In this document: in pieces, positions 19,337 to 27,996 of the stretch
Position numbering within the stretch: position 1 is the stretch's first letter
How the letters are laid out: the number at the start of each line of letters is the position of its first letter
DNA from: Streptomyces sp. NBC_00878
GTDB lineage: Bacteria; Actinomycetota; Actinomycetes; Streptomycetales; Streptomycetaceae
Direction of reading: 5' to 3'
DNA: 64,000 nt
NCBI RefSeq assembly: GCF_026341515.1
Contig: NZ_JAPEOK010000001.1
Coordinates: 3,224,001 to 3,288,000, forward strand
Made by a program: the position numbers and the translations under genes
Notes under the pieces: model-generated
What the model was told of the DNA's origin: nothing
The model's input: only the letters and a program-made list of their open reading frames with translations
Databases searched by the model: none

Positions 19337-20722
19337 CTAGGCCTTCGCCAGGGCCTTGCCCTCCGGCTGGTCCGGGGCCTCGTCGGCGGCGGGGGCGGAG
19401 CCATGGCCGTCGTCCAGGAGCGTCGTCTCGTCGAAGGGCAGCTGCCCCGCGAGCACCTGGTCGACGCGACCCTTGTCGATCTCCTTGGTCCACGTACCGA
19501 TCAGGACGGTGGCGACCGCGTTGCCGGCGAAGTTCGTCAGCGCGCGGGCCTCGCTCATGAAGCGGTCGATACCGACGATCAGGCCGATGCCGTCCACCAG
19601 CGCCGGCTTGTGCGACTGAAGACCACCGGCCAGCGTCGCGAGCCCGGCGCCGGTCACACCCGCCGCGCCCTTCGAGGCGACCAGCAGGAACAGCAGCAGC
19701 GGAATCTGCTCACCGATCGACATCGGCGTACCCATGGCGTCGGCGATGAACAGCGAGGCCATGGTCATGTAGATCATGGTGCCGTCGAGGTTGAAGGAGT
19801 AGCCGGTCGGGACGGTGATGCCGACGACGGGCTTGCTGACACCCAGGTGCTCCATCTTCGCGATGAGCCGCGGCAGCGCGGACTCCGAGGAGGAGGTGGA
19901 CAGGATCAGCAGGAACTCACGGCCCAGGTACTTGAACAGCGTGAGGATGTTGAGACCCGCGACGACCCGCAGCATCGCGCCGAGCACGATGAAGACGAAG
20001 AGGAAACAGGTGAGGTAGAAGCCGAGCATCAGGACGGCGAGGCTCTTGAGGGCGTCCACACCCGCCGAGCCGGTGACCGCCGCGATCGCGCCGAAGGCAC
20101 CGATGGGCGCCGCCCACATCACCATGGCGAGGATGCGGAAGACGAGACGCTGGATGTGCTCCACGCCGCGCAGGATCGGCGTACCGGCCGAACCCATGGC
20201 CTGGAGCGCGAACCCGGCGAGCAGCGCGATGAGCAGGGTCTGCAGGACCTCGCCGCCGGTGAACGCGGAGACGATCGTCGTCGGGATGATCCCGAGCAGG
20301 AACTCCTCGGTGTTCTTGGCCTCGGTGACCTGCTCATGACCCGCGTCCTTGATCGCGTCGGTCACCGCGAGGCCCGTACCCGGCTCCAGGATGTTGCCGA
20401 CGACCAGGCCGATGCCCAGGGCGACGAACGACATGGCCAAGAAGTAGCCGAGCGCGATACCGCCGACCGCACCGACCTTCGCGGCCTTCCGTACCGAGCC
20501 GATGCCCAGCACGATCGTGCAGAAGATGATCGGCGAGATCATCATCTTGATCAGGTTCACGAAGCCGGTACCGATCGGCTTCAGCTCGACCGCGAAATCG
20601 GGGGCGATCAAGCCCACGGCGATGCCGATGGCCACGGCGACAATCACCGCGATGTACAGGTAGTGGGTGCGGTCCCGCTTGGCAGCGGGAGCGGCAGGTG
20701 CCGTATCGGGTGTACTGGTCAC
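19337..20722 (-). CDS. dctA: Dicarboxylate/cation symporter (DctA family)
   Basis: A 461-residue polytopic membrane protein of the DAACS family that imports C4-dicarboxylates such as succinate, fumarate and malate with protons or sodium. Eight membrane helices are evident. Motifs include the serine-rich hairpin STSSSESALP, the GYSFNLDGTMIYM helix and the KGAAGVTGAG segment, all characteristic of DctA/GltP. The C-terminal tail (KALAKA) is charged. GTG at 20722 has AGGAGGG six bases upstream and was preferred to a frame 11 codons longer. A sensor kinase/regulator pair lies upstream and divergent, and probably controls it. Confidence 0.93.
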   Translation of the reverse strand: MTSTPDTAPAAPAAKRDRTHYLYIAVIVAVAIGIAVGLIAPDFAVELKPIGTGFVNLIKMMISPIIFCTIVLGIGSVRKAAKVGAVGGIALGYFLAMSFVALGIGLVVGNILEPGTGLAVTDAIKDAGHEQVTEAKNTEEFLLGIIPTTIVSAFTGGEVLQTLLIALLAGFALQAMGSAGTPILRGVEHIQRLVFRILAMVMWAAPIGAFGAIAAVTGSAGVDALKSLAVLMLGFYLTCFLFVFIVLGAMLRVVAGLNILTLFKYLGREFLLILSTSSSESALPRLIAKMEHLGVSKPVVGITVPTGYSFNLDGTMIYMTMASLFIADAMGTPMSIGEQIPLLLFLLVASKGAAGVTGAGLATLAGGLQSHKPALVDGIGLIVGIDRFMSEARALTNFAGNAVATVLIGTWTKEIDKGRVDQVLAGQLPFDETTLLDDGHGSAPAADEAPDQPEGKALAKA

Positions 20723-20847
20723 GGCTGCCCTCCTTGACGACGTCGTCGGCATCATCCGGCGTGCGGCTCACGTCCGGGGGTTGTCGGTGACTATCTCCCG
20801 CCTTGTGAGGCCGGTCACCCTTCCGTTCATTTCGTTCACAAGCCGGT

Positions 20848-21096
20848 GGATACATCGGATGCGTGCGCAAGGTCTACAACCTGGCCCTGCAGGCCCGCAC
20901 CACGGCATGGTTCTCCGAGCACCGCCCGATCAACTACGTCCAGACATCGGCACTGCTGACCGAGTGGAAGAAGACCGAGGAGTACGCCTTCCTGGCCGAG
21001 GTCTCGTCGGTTCTTCTACAACAGACGCTGCGGCATCTGCAAGGTGCGTTCACCAACTTCTTCGAGAGGCGCTCCGCCTATCCGCGCTTCAAGTCA
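20848..21096 (+). pseudogene. TnpB (IS200/IS605 OrfB) N-terminal fragment
   Basis: The plus strand reads GCVRKVYNLALQART, LTEWKKTEEYAFLAEVSS, LLQQTLRHLQGAFTNFFERR and YPRFKS. This is the N-terminal region of IS605-type TnpB/OrfB proteins (typically around 400 residues). The RuvC-like catalytic part and zinc finger are absent; homology stops at about 21096 in unrelated DNA. No start codon, TnpA gene or element ends are evident. The fragment lies between dctA and its divergent sensor kinase gene, and thus within their promoter region. Confidence 0.85.
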
Positions 21097-21262
21097 GGTT
21101 TCGGAGTGGGGAGAAGTCAATTAGTTCGCGCCTATCCGTCCGTCCGCCGTCCGTCCGTCGTGCGTCGCGTCCGCCCGTCCTCCGCGCGGAGCCCGCACAG
21201 TAAGGAACGACAGACGGGACGCAGGAGGACGGCAGCGCCCAAGGGCGAGGCACACTGTTTCC
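21097..21262. promoter_or_regulatory. Promoter region of the sensor kinase gene with CCGTCCGTC runs
   Basis: This stretch contains imperfect direct repeats of TCCGTCCG and GTCCGTCG (21130-21180) directly after the TnpB fragment. The kinase ATG at 21263 lacks a well-placed ribosome site (GGGCGAGG is 12 bases away). No promoter could be assigned confidently. Confidence 0.35.
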
Positions 21263-23086
21263 ATGCGCTTCCCCCGTGCCCCCCGGCCGCGCAGTCTGGC
21301 CGGTCAGCTGTTCGCCATGCAGGCCGTGCTCGTCGCGGTCGTGGTCGCGGGCTGCGCGCTCTTCACGTACATCAGCGACCGCAGCCAGGCCGAGGACGCG
21401 GCGGGCCGCCAGGCCATGGGGGTGGCCCAGTCCGTCGCGGACTCCCCTTCTGTACGGGAGGCCATCCGTACCGCCGACCCGACGAAGACGCTCCAGCCGT
21501 ACGCGACGGCGGTGCAGCGCGACGCCGAGGTCGACTTCGTCACGATCATGAACCGCAAGGCCATCCGCTGGACCCACCCCAACAAGGACCTGATCGGCAA
21601 GCCCTTCGTCGGCCACACGCGGCCCGCGCTCCTCGGCCACCCCTTCACCGAGACGTACACCGGCACGCTCGGCGAGTCCGTGCGGGCCGTCACACCGATA
21701 TACGACGACGGCCGCATCGTCGGCCTCGTCAGCGCGGGCATCAAGGTCGACGAGATCAGCCAGCGGGTCGAGGGCCAGGTGCAGGCCCTGTTCGGCGTCG
21801 CGGCCGCCGCGCTGGCCCTGGGCGCCGTCGGTACGTACGTCATCAACGCCCGGCTGCGACGCTCCACCCACGGGATGAACGCGGCCGAGCTCAGCCGGAT
21901 GCACGACTACCACGAGGCCGCGCTGCACGCCGTGCGCGAGGGGCTGCTGATGCTGGACGGGCAGTTCCGGGTGGCGCTGATCAACGACGGCGGGCGCGAG
22001 CTGCTCGACGTGACCGACGACGTGGTGGGCCGCTCGGTGGCGGACATCGGCCTGCCTACGCCGCTGACGGGGGCGCTGCTGTCCGGTGAGCCGCGTGTGG
22101 ACGAGGTCCATCTGACCGACTCGCGCGTACTCGTCGTGAACACCTCGCCGGTGTCGGGCGGCGAGCGCCGGGGCACGGTCGTGACCCTGCGCGACGTCAC
22201 GGAACTCCAGTCGCTGATGGGCGAGTTGGACTCCGAGCGCGGTTTCACGACGGCCCTGCGCTCGCAGGCGCACGAGGCGGCGAACCGCCTGCACACCGTC
22301 GTCTCGCTCATCGAGCTGGACCGTGCCGAGGAAGCCGTCGACTTCGCCACGGCCGAACTGGAGCTGGCCCAGGCGCTGACCGACCAGGTCGTCGCGGCGG
22401 TCAGCGAGCCGGTACTGGCCGCGCTGCTCCTGGGCAAGACGGCCCAGGCGAACGAGCGCGGCGTCGAGCTGGTGGTCTCCGAGGACAGCAGCATCGACGA
22501 CGGCCTGCTCCCCGAGTCCCTCCCCTCCCGTGACCTGGTGACGGTCCTCGGCAACCTGATCGACAACGCGGTGGACGCGGCGCAGGGCTCGGTCGGCGCC
22601 CGCGTCACGGTCACGGCGCTCGCGGACGCCGAGGGGCTGGTCCTCCGGGTCGTCGACACCGGGGCGGGCGTGGACCCGGCCCACGCGGAAGCGGTCTTCC
22701 AGCGCGGCTGGTCCACGAAGCCGTCCGGTCCCGGCGGCCGGGGTCTCGGCCTGGCCCTCGTACGCCAGGCCGTGGCCCGCCACGACGGAACGTTGACCGT
22801 GACGGAGGCGCCGGGCGGCGGAGCATCCTTCGAGGTACGACTGCCGCTGCCGACGGCGGGGCGGGGACTGGGGCAGGGACTGGGGCAGGGACAGGGGCGG
22901 ACCAAGGTCCGCGCCGGGCACGAGGCCGGGCACGAGCCCGCCATGCCCGCACCCGAACGCGAACACGAGCCCGAACACGGGCCCACACTCACATCCGCAC
23001 CCGCACCCGCACCCGCACCGAAGCCGACGCCCGCGTCAAAGCTGACGCCCGCGTCGAAGCCCACCCCGCACGGAGGCCCCCGATGA
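21263..23086 (+). CDS. CitA/DcuS-type sensor histidine kinase
   Basis: A 607-residue kinase. A first transmembrane helix (about residues 15-35) is followed by an extracytoplasmic PAS-like domain with the family's SPSVREAI, GKPFVGHT and SAGIKVDEI features. A second helix near 180, a cytoplasmic PAS (about 220-320), a DHp box with H in QAHEAANRLHTVVSL, and an HATPase domain (NLIDNAVDAA, DTGAGVDP, GGRGLGLALV) follow. This family senses extracellular di- and tricarboxylates. The last roughly 70 residues are a low-complexity tail of GQ, HE and AP/PTPASK repeats not needed for catalysis. Stop and next start overlap (ATGA). Divergent from dctA, so it probably controls dicarboxylate uptake. Confidence 0.9.
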   Translation: MRFPRAPRPRSLAGQLFAMQAVLVAVVVAGCALFTYISDRSQAEDAAGRQAMGVAQSVADSPSVREAIRTADPTKTLQPYATAVQRDAEVDFVTIMNRKAIRWTHPNKDLIGKPFVGHTRPALLGHPFTETYTGTLGESVRAVTPIYDDGRIVGLVSAGIKVDEISQRVEGQVQALFGVAAAALALGAVGTYVINARLRRSTHGMNAAELSRMHDYHEAALHAVREGLLMLDGQFRVALINDGGRELLDVTDDVVGRSVADIGLPTPLTGALLSGEPRVDEVHLTDSRVLVVNTSPVSGGERRGTVVTLRDVTELQSLMGELDSERGFTTALRSQAHEAANRLHTVVSLIELDRAEEAVDFATAELELAQALTDQVVAAVSEPVLAALLLGKTAQANERGVELVVSEDSSIDDGLLPESLPSRDLVTVLGNLIDNAVDAAQGSVGARVTVTALADAEGLVLRVVDTGAGVDPAHAEAVFQRGWSTKPSGPGGRGLGLALVRQAVARHDGTLTVTEAPGGGASFEVRLPLPTAGRGLGQGLGQGQGRTKVRAGHEAGHEPAMPAPEREHEPEHGPTLTSAPAPAPAPKPTPASKLTPASKPTPHGGPR

Positions 23087-23775
23087 GCGCGACCACCCCC
23101 TCTCGGGACATCCGCGTCCTCGTCGTCGAGGACGACCCCGTCGCGGCGGACGCGCATGTGCTGTACGTGGGGCGGGTGCCCGGGTTCACGGCGGTCGGTA
23201 AGGCCCACACCGGCGCGGAGGCGCGGCGGGCGCTGGACCGTATGGCGGTGGATCTGCTCCTCCTCGATCTGCATCTGCCGGACGTCCACGGCCTGCAGCT
23301 GGCCCGCTCGCTGCGCGCCGCCGGCTACCACGCCGACGTCATCGCGGTGACCTCGGCACGCGACCTGACGGTGGTGCGGGAGGGGGTTTCACTCGGGGTC
23401 GTGCAGTACGTACTGAAGCCGTTCACGTTCGCCACCCTCCGGGACCGCCTCGTCCGCTACGCCGAGTTCCACGCGGCGGTCGGCGAGGCCAGCGGTCAGG
23501 ACGAGGTCGACCGCGCCCTCGCCTCCCTCCGGGCCCCCGGTCCGGCGGCCCTGCCCAAAGGGCTGAGCGCGCCCACCCTGGAGCGGGTCACGCGGGCGCT
23601 GCGGGACTGCGACCAGGGGCTGACCGCGACGGGCGTGGCCGAGGCCGTCGGGATCTCCCGGATCACGGCCCGGCGCTATCTGGAACACCTGGTGGACGCG
23701 GGGAGAGCGGGGCGCAGCCCGCAGTACGGACAGGTGGGCAGACCGGAGTTGCAGTACCGGTGGGTCAAGAGCTGA
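23083..23775 (+). CDS. CitB/DctR-type response regulator
   Basis: A 230-residue regulator. The receiver domain (VLVVEDDPVAADAHVLYV) has a phospho-acceptor Asp in LLLLDLHLPDVHG and Lys in YVLKPFTF. The C-terminal DNA-binding region (TGVAEAVGISRITARRYLEHLV) is the HTH type found in CitB/DcuR/DctR regulators paired with CitA/DcuS kinases. Coupled to the kinase by an ATGA overlap. The probable target is the dctA promoter across the TnpB remnant; no operator was identified. Confidence 0.92.
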   Translation: MSATTPSRDIRVLVVEDDPVAADAHVLYVGRVPGFTAVGKAHTGAEARRALDRMAVDLLLLDLHLPDVHGLQLARSLRAAGYHADVIAVTSARDLTVVREGVSLGVVQYVLKPFTFATLRDRLVRYAEFHAAVGEASGQDEVDRALASLRAPGPAALPKGLSAPTLERVTRALRDCDQGLTATGVAEAVGISRITARRYLEHLVDAGRAGRSPQYGQVGRPELQYRWVKS

Positions 23776-23865
23776 AGCCGGGCCCGGACAGCAACTGGCG
23801 GGCCCGGACAGCACCTTGAGTGTGCGAAAACGCACGCACTGTGGCGGACCACTCCTCCAAAATCA

Positions 23866-23895
23866 TTGACCTGACACGACCAACGCTCTTAGGTT
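23866..23895 (+). promoter_or_regulatory. Sigma-70-like promoter of the sugar ABC operon
   Basis: TTGACC at 23866-23871 and TAGGTT at 23890-23895 are separated by 18 bases, close to the Streptomyces HrdB consensus. They lie about 50 bases upstream of a strong AGGAGG ribosome site and the GTG of the binding-protein gene. Confidence 0.6.
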
Positions 23896-23949
23896 CTCGG
23901 GGCAGCCCAAAACGGCCACAAAGATGTAGGCCAGCAGGAGGTCGTACCC

Positions 23950-25317
23950 GTGCGCCCCACAGCCGTTCCACTTCTCCTCGCCACTCTGCTCACCGCCACC
24001 GCGCTCAGCGCGTGCGGCAGCGAATCCGGAAGTGATCCGGACACGGTGAAAATCTCCTTCAAGCAGTCCACGGACAACTCCATCAAGGTGATGGACACGT
24101 ACCTTGACGACATCAAGGCACAGTTCGAGAAGGCGAACCCCGGCAAGAGGGTGGAGCTCGTCCCGATCAAGGCCCCGGACTCGGAGTACTACACCAAGCT
24201 CCAGCAGATGCTCCGCTCCCCGAAGACGGCCCCGGACCTGGTCTACGAGGACACGTTCCTCATCAACTCCGACATCACCAGCGGCTACCTCAAGCCGCTG
24301 GACCCGTACCTCGACGAGTGGGCGGACTGGGACCAGTTCGTCGACACGGCGAAGGAGGCGGCGCAGGCCCAGGACGGGAAGACGTACGGCGTCCCGGACG
24401 GCACCGACACCCGGGGCCTCTGGTTCGACAAGGCCATCTTCAAGAAGGCCGGGCTGCCCGCCGACTGGCAGCCGACGACCTGGGACGACATCCTCGCGGC
24501 GGCCCGCAAGATCAAGGCGACGGTACCCGGCGCCATACCCCTGAACATCTACACGGGCAAGCCCGCGGGCGAGGCCGCCGCCATGCAGGGCTTCGAGATG
24601 CTCCTGTACGGAACGGCCACCGGGGCCAACGAGAGCCCCCTGTACGACCGGGCGTCCAAGAAGTGGATCACGGGAAGCCAGGGCTTCAAGGACTCCCTCG
24701 AGTTCGTCGAGACGGTCTTCAAGGAGAAGCTCGGCCCGGACGTCTCGGACGCCCTCGACCCCAACATCATGACCAGGGTCCGCGGCGAGTTCCTCCCGGA
24801 GGGCAAGCTCGGCATCAACCTCGACGGCTCCTGGCTCCCCCAGGACTGGCTGGAGGGCAGCGGCCACGAGTGGCCGGAGTGGTCCGAGAAGCTGGGCCTC
24901 GCGTACATGCCGACGCAGACCGGTCAGTCGCCGGGCAAGGTGAGCATGTCGGGCGGCTGGACCTGGGCGATCCCGAGCAAGGCGGCCAACCCCGACCTCG
25001 CCTTCGACTTCATCAAGACGATGCAGACGAAGGAGAACGCCCAGAAGTGGTACATCGCCAACTCCGGCATCTCGGTCCGTACGGACGTGGCCGAGGACCC
25101 GTCGTACGCGAAGGCGCAGCCCGGCATCAAGTTCTTCACCGACCTGGTGGCCAGCACGCACTACCGCCCCGCGTATCCCGCGTACCCGAAGGTCTCGACG
25201 GCCATACAAGAGGCCATGGAGGGCGTGACGACGGGCGACAGCTCGGTCGCCGAGGCGGCGAAGGGCTACGACGAGGAGCTGAAGACCGCCACGGACAACC
25301 AGGTCATCGAGAAGTGA
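23950..25317 (+). CDS. Sugar ABC transporter substrate-binding lipoprotein
   Basis: A 455-residue lipoprotein of the extracellular solute-binding family 1. The signal peptide ends in the lipobox LSAC, so Cys becomes the lipidated N-terminus on the outer face of the membrane. The periplasmic-binding fold is typical of CUT1 systems (SEYYTKLQQMLRS, DGTDTRGLWFDKAIFKKAGLP, GWTWAIPSKAANPDLAFDFI). The GTG start at 23950 has AGGAGG eight bases before it. Two permease genes follow in the same direction. No ATPase gene is present, as is usual in Streptomyces, where the shared MsiK-type ATPase serves many importers. The substrate is unknown; the fold fits an oligosaccharide. Confidence 0.93.
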   Translation: MRPTAVPLLLATLLTATALSACGSESGSDPDTVKISFKQSTDNSIKVMDTYLDDIKAQFEKANPGKRVELVPIKAPDSEYYTKLQQMLRSPKTAPDLVYEDTFLINSDITSGYLKPLDPYLDEWADWDQFVDTAKEAAQAQDGKTYGVPDGTDTRGLWFDKAIFKKAGLPADWQPTTWDDILAAARKIKATVPGAIPLNIYTGKPAGEAAAMQGFEMLLYGTATGANESPLYDRASKKWITGSQGFKDSLEFVETVFKEKLGPDVSDALDPNIMTRVRGEFLPEGKLGINLDGSWLPQDWLEGSGHEWPEWSEKLGLAYMPTQTGQSPGKVSMSGGWTWAIPSKAANPDLAFDFIKTMQTKENAQKWYIANSGISVRTDVAEDPSYAKAQPGIKFFTDLVASTHYRPAYPAYPKVSTAIQEAMEGVTTGDSSVAEAAKGYDEELKTATDNQVIEK

Positions 25318-25364
25318 CCGGGGCCCGGCAGAGCAGAAGTTGAGTGAGAAATGATCAGCCGCTC

Positions 25365-26312
25365 ATGACCGCCGCACCCCCGGCGGGCCCGGACATGGTG
25401 AAGACCGCGCCGGGCCCGGCCGCCCCACCGCTCTCGCCCGTCGGCCACCGCGATGTCCGCCGCGCCCTGATCCGCACGCTGCCCGTCTCCCCCGCAGTCG
25501 TCCTCCTGCTTCTCTTCCTGGCCGGCCCCATCGCGTACTGCGTCTACATCGCGTTCACGGATCTCCAGCTCACCGGCCAGGCCGAGTCGTCGTTCGTCGG
25601 GTTCGACAACTTCCGCGCCGCGTTCCAGGACGAGGCGTTCCTCAACGCCGTATGGCTGACGCTGGTGTTCACGGTGCTGAGTTCCCTGATCGGCCAGAAC
25701 ACGCTGGGCCTGGCGCTGGCCGTACTGATGCAGCGGGCGTCGAAGCCGGTCCGTACGCTCACCGGTGGCATCGTTGTCACGGCCTGGGTGCTGCCGGAGG
25801 TCGTGGCGGGATTCCTGCTCTACGCCTTCTTCCGCCGCGAGGGCACGCTGAACGCCATTCTGGACTGGCTCCATCTCCCGTCCCAGAACTGGCTGTTCAC
25901 GCTGCCGATCCTCGCGGTGTCCTTCGCGAACGTCTGGCGGGGAACGGCCTTCTCCATGCTGGTCTACTCGGCGGCCCTGAACGAGATCCCGAAGGAGATC
26001 ACGGAGGCGGCGGAGGTGGACGGCGCGGGCGGCTGGCGCCGGATGTGGCACATCACGCTCCCGATGATCCGCCGTTCCATCGGTACGAACCTGATGTTGA
26101 ACACCCTCCAGACCCTCTCGGTCTTCGGTCTGATCTGGGTGATGACGAGAGGCGGCCCGGGAAACCGCAGCCAGACGCTCCCGCTCTTCATGTACGAACA
26201 GGCCTTCCAGAAAAGCATGATCGGCTACGGAACGGCCGTGGCCCTGCTCCTTCTGGTGGTCGGCTCCCTCTTCTCCCTGATCTACATGCGCCTGCTGCGG
26301 ACGGAGGTCTGA
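25365..26312 (+). CDS. Sugar ABC transporter permease, MalF type
   Basis: An inner-membrane permease of about 315 residues with six predicted helices. The EAA loop, which contacts the ATPase, reads EITEAAEVDGAGGWRRMWHITLPMI. It partners the following permease. The start is uncertain: ATG at 25365 is given, and GTG at 25344 in the same frame is also possible; neither has a strong ribosome site. The spacing from the binding-protein gene is only about 50 bases, consistent with one operon. Confidence 0.92.
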   Translation: MTAAPPAGPDMVKTAPGPAAPPLSPVGHRDVRRALIRTLPVSPAVVLLLLFLAGPIAYCVYIAFTDLQLTGQAESSFVGFDNFRAAFQDEAFLNAVWLTLVFTVLSSLIGQNTLGLALAVLMQRASKPVRTLTGGIVVTAWVLPEVVAGFLLYAFFRREGTLNAILDWLHLPSQNWLFTLPILAVSFANVWRGTAFSMLVYSAALNEIPKEITEAAEVDGAGGWRRMWHITLPMIRRSIGTNLMLNTLQTLSVFGLIWVMTRGGPGNRSQTLPLFMYEQAFQKSMIGYGTAVALLLLVVGSLFSLIYMRLLRTEV

Positions 26313-26313
26313 C

Positions 26314-27207
26314 ATGCCCGGGAACAGGCCTGTAAACCGTCTCGGGAACAGACCCGGGAACAGACCCGGGAGCACGCCCCTCGCGGCCCGCCGCAACAGC
26401 CGCCGCTACGCCGCCGACGCCGGGCTGCTCGCCCTGGCGGCCACCTTCGTCCTGCCCCTTGCCTGGGTGCTTCTCTCGTCGGTGGACCCGAAGGCCGACC
26501 TGTTGGTGAAGGTCCCCGACGGCGTCACCCTCGACAACTTCGACGCGGTCCTGACGCCGGACATCACGTTCACGCCGTTGCTCAACAGCCTGATCCTGTG
26601 CGGCGGAGCGACCCTGCTGACGGTGGTGTGCGCGGCCCTGGCCGCCTACCCGCTGTCCCGTTTCCGCTCCCGCCTGAACCGCCCGTTCCTCCTCACGATC
26701 CTCTTCGCGACGAGCCTGCCGATCACGGCGATCATGGTGCCGGTGTACGCGCTGTTCGTTCAGGTGGACCTGATCGACACGATGCGGGGCACGATCTTCT
26801 TCTTCGCCGCGTCCCAACTGCCGTTCGCCATCTGGCTGATGAAGAACTTCATGGACGGCGTCCCGAAGGAACTGGAGGAGGCCGCCTGGACGGACGGCGC
26901 GTCCTCGTTCCAGTCCCTCCTGCGGATCGTGCTGCCACTGATGGGCCCGGGGGTGGCGGTGGTCACCGTCTTCTCGTTCGTGATGATGTGGGGAAACTTC
27001 TTCGTCCCCTTCATGCTGCTGCTCACCCCCGACCAGATGCCCGCGTCGGTGAGCATCAACGACTTCTTCGGAAACCGGGGAACGGTGGTCTACGGGCAAC
27101 TGGCCGCGTTCTCGATCATCTACTCGACACCGGTGATCCTGCTGTACGTCCTGGTGGCGAGGCGGTTGGGCGGCGGCTTCGCCCTGGGCGGCGCGGTCAA
27201 GGGCTGA
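26314..27207 (+). CDS. Sugar ABC transporter permease, MalG type
   Basis: A 297-residue permease with six helices and the EAA loop EELEEAAWTDGASSFQSLLRIVLPLM. It begins one base after the stop of the MalF-type gene, so translation is probably coupled. The first 25 residues contain a short N-R-x-G-N-R repeat (GNRPVNRLGNRPGNRPG) encoded by near-identical GGGAACAGACCC units; this cytoplasmic tail is variable in the family. It ends the importer operon, and no ATPase follows. Confidence 0.93.
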   Translation: MPGNRPVNRLGNRPGNRPGSTPLAARRNSRRYAADAGLLALAATFVLPLAWVLLSSVDPKADLLVKVPDGVTLDNFDAVLTPDITFTPLLNSLILCGGATLLTVVCAALAAYPLSRFRSRLNRPFLLTILFATSLPITAIMVPVYALFVQVDLIDTMRGTIFFFAASQLPFAIWLMKNFMDGVPKELEEAAWTDGASSFQSLLRIVLPLMGPGVAVVTVFSFVMMWGNFFVPFMLLLTPDQMPASVSINDFFGNRGTVVYGQLAAFSIIYSTPVILLYVLVARRLGGGFALGGAVKG

Positions 27208-27282
27208 CCCCGAGATCCGGAGCCGGGGGTGATTGGCAGATTTGGGACAGCTCTCGCAGCCAGTGACCAGGCCTTTCCGAGG

Positions 27283-27846
27283 TCATGCAGGTCCCAGATC
27301 TTCCAATCCCTCGGCGGGGGCATCCCTCTCGACTGCTGACCCACGGTTTTTCCGCTCCGGCAGCACCCCGGCCCGGAACCTCTCCACGCCCACCACGTGC
27401 CGCACGCGCGTCGGCTCGATGAGGATCATCACGCGTCGCTCCCCGGGCAGCAGCCACGGATACCGGTCCTCGCCGATGTACTTCTGAGCGAGCCGGTCCA
27501 TGGCCCGCTCGGCCACCTCGCCCTCGACGAAGCGGACGGCCCGCCCCCGGATCTCGACCCGGTCGTAGGGATTCTCAGGGTCGTTATGAGACAGGGAAAC
27601 GAATGGATTGCGCCGCAGGTTCTCCTCCTTCACGCGGCCGATCGACGTGTTGACCATGACGTACTCGTCTTCGATGTCCGCCCACATGGGCGAGACCTGG
27701 GGTGATCCGTCCGCGCCCACGGTGGCCAGATGCCAGAAGTTCGGCGCCAGCAACCGCTCGCGAATATGCCCATCGATCCTGCTCACGGCGCTTGCCACCC
27801 TTGGTCCGTCCTTCCGATCCGTCCGCACGAGCCGCCTGCCCGCCAT
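27283..27846 (-). CDS. PPOX-class flavin/F420-dependent oxidoreductase
   Basis: A 187-residue split-barrel protein of the pyridoxamine-phosphate-oxidase-like superfamily. It shows NFWHLATVGADGSPQVSPMW, VMVNTSIGRVKEENLRRNP and PYDRVEIRGRAVRF. Streptomyces relatives use F420 or flavin to reduce unsaturated or biliverdin-type substrates; the substrate here is unknown. ATG at 27846 has GGAG six bases upstream. GTG at 27798 is an alternative and the frame extends further without support. The last roughly 28 residues after GVLPER are a charged extension I do not recognise. It stands alone, facing the ABC operon. Confidence 0.85.
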   Translation of the reverse strand: MAGRRLVRTDRKDGPRVASAVSRIDGHIRERLLAPNFWHLATVGADGSPQVSPMWADIEDEYVMVNTSIGRVKEENLRRNPFVSLSHNDPENPYDRVEIRGRAVRFVEGEVAERAMDRLAQKYIGEDRYPWLLPGERRVMILIEPTRVRHVVGVERFRAGVLPERKNRGSAVERDAPAEGLEDLGPA

Positions 27847-27996
27847 CCTGATCTCCACACCACCCCGCCACCAGCCGATCTTCGGCCACCCCGAACAGGT
27901 CTCGGACGGACATCCGAAACCGTAGGTTCGCACAATCCGTGATCCTGGCCGAACAGATCGTAGTCACCGCAGCCCCGCACCCATACGTTGTGCACC

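Noticed and set aside
19304..20737. A 477-codon plus-strand frame opposite dctA
   Set aside because: His/Gln/Asp/Arg-rich shadow. The minus strand gives a membrane transporter with family motifs.
20863..22089. A 408-codon plus-strand frame starting in the TnpB fragment and running into the sensor kinase gene
   Set aside because: Only the first 80 codons match TnpB. The rest is a shadow frame of the kinase, so there is no full transposase.
27208..27282. Possible tRNA or small RNA after the sugar permease gene
   Set aside because: Short complementary pieces (GATTTGGGAC and GTCCCAGATC) exist but no cloverleaf, TTCRA arm or terminator could be built.
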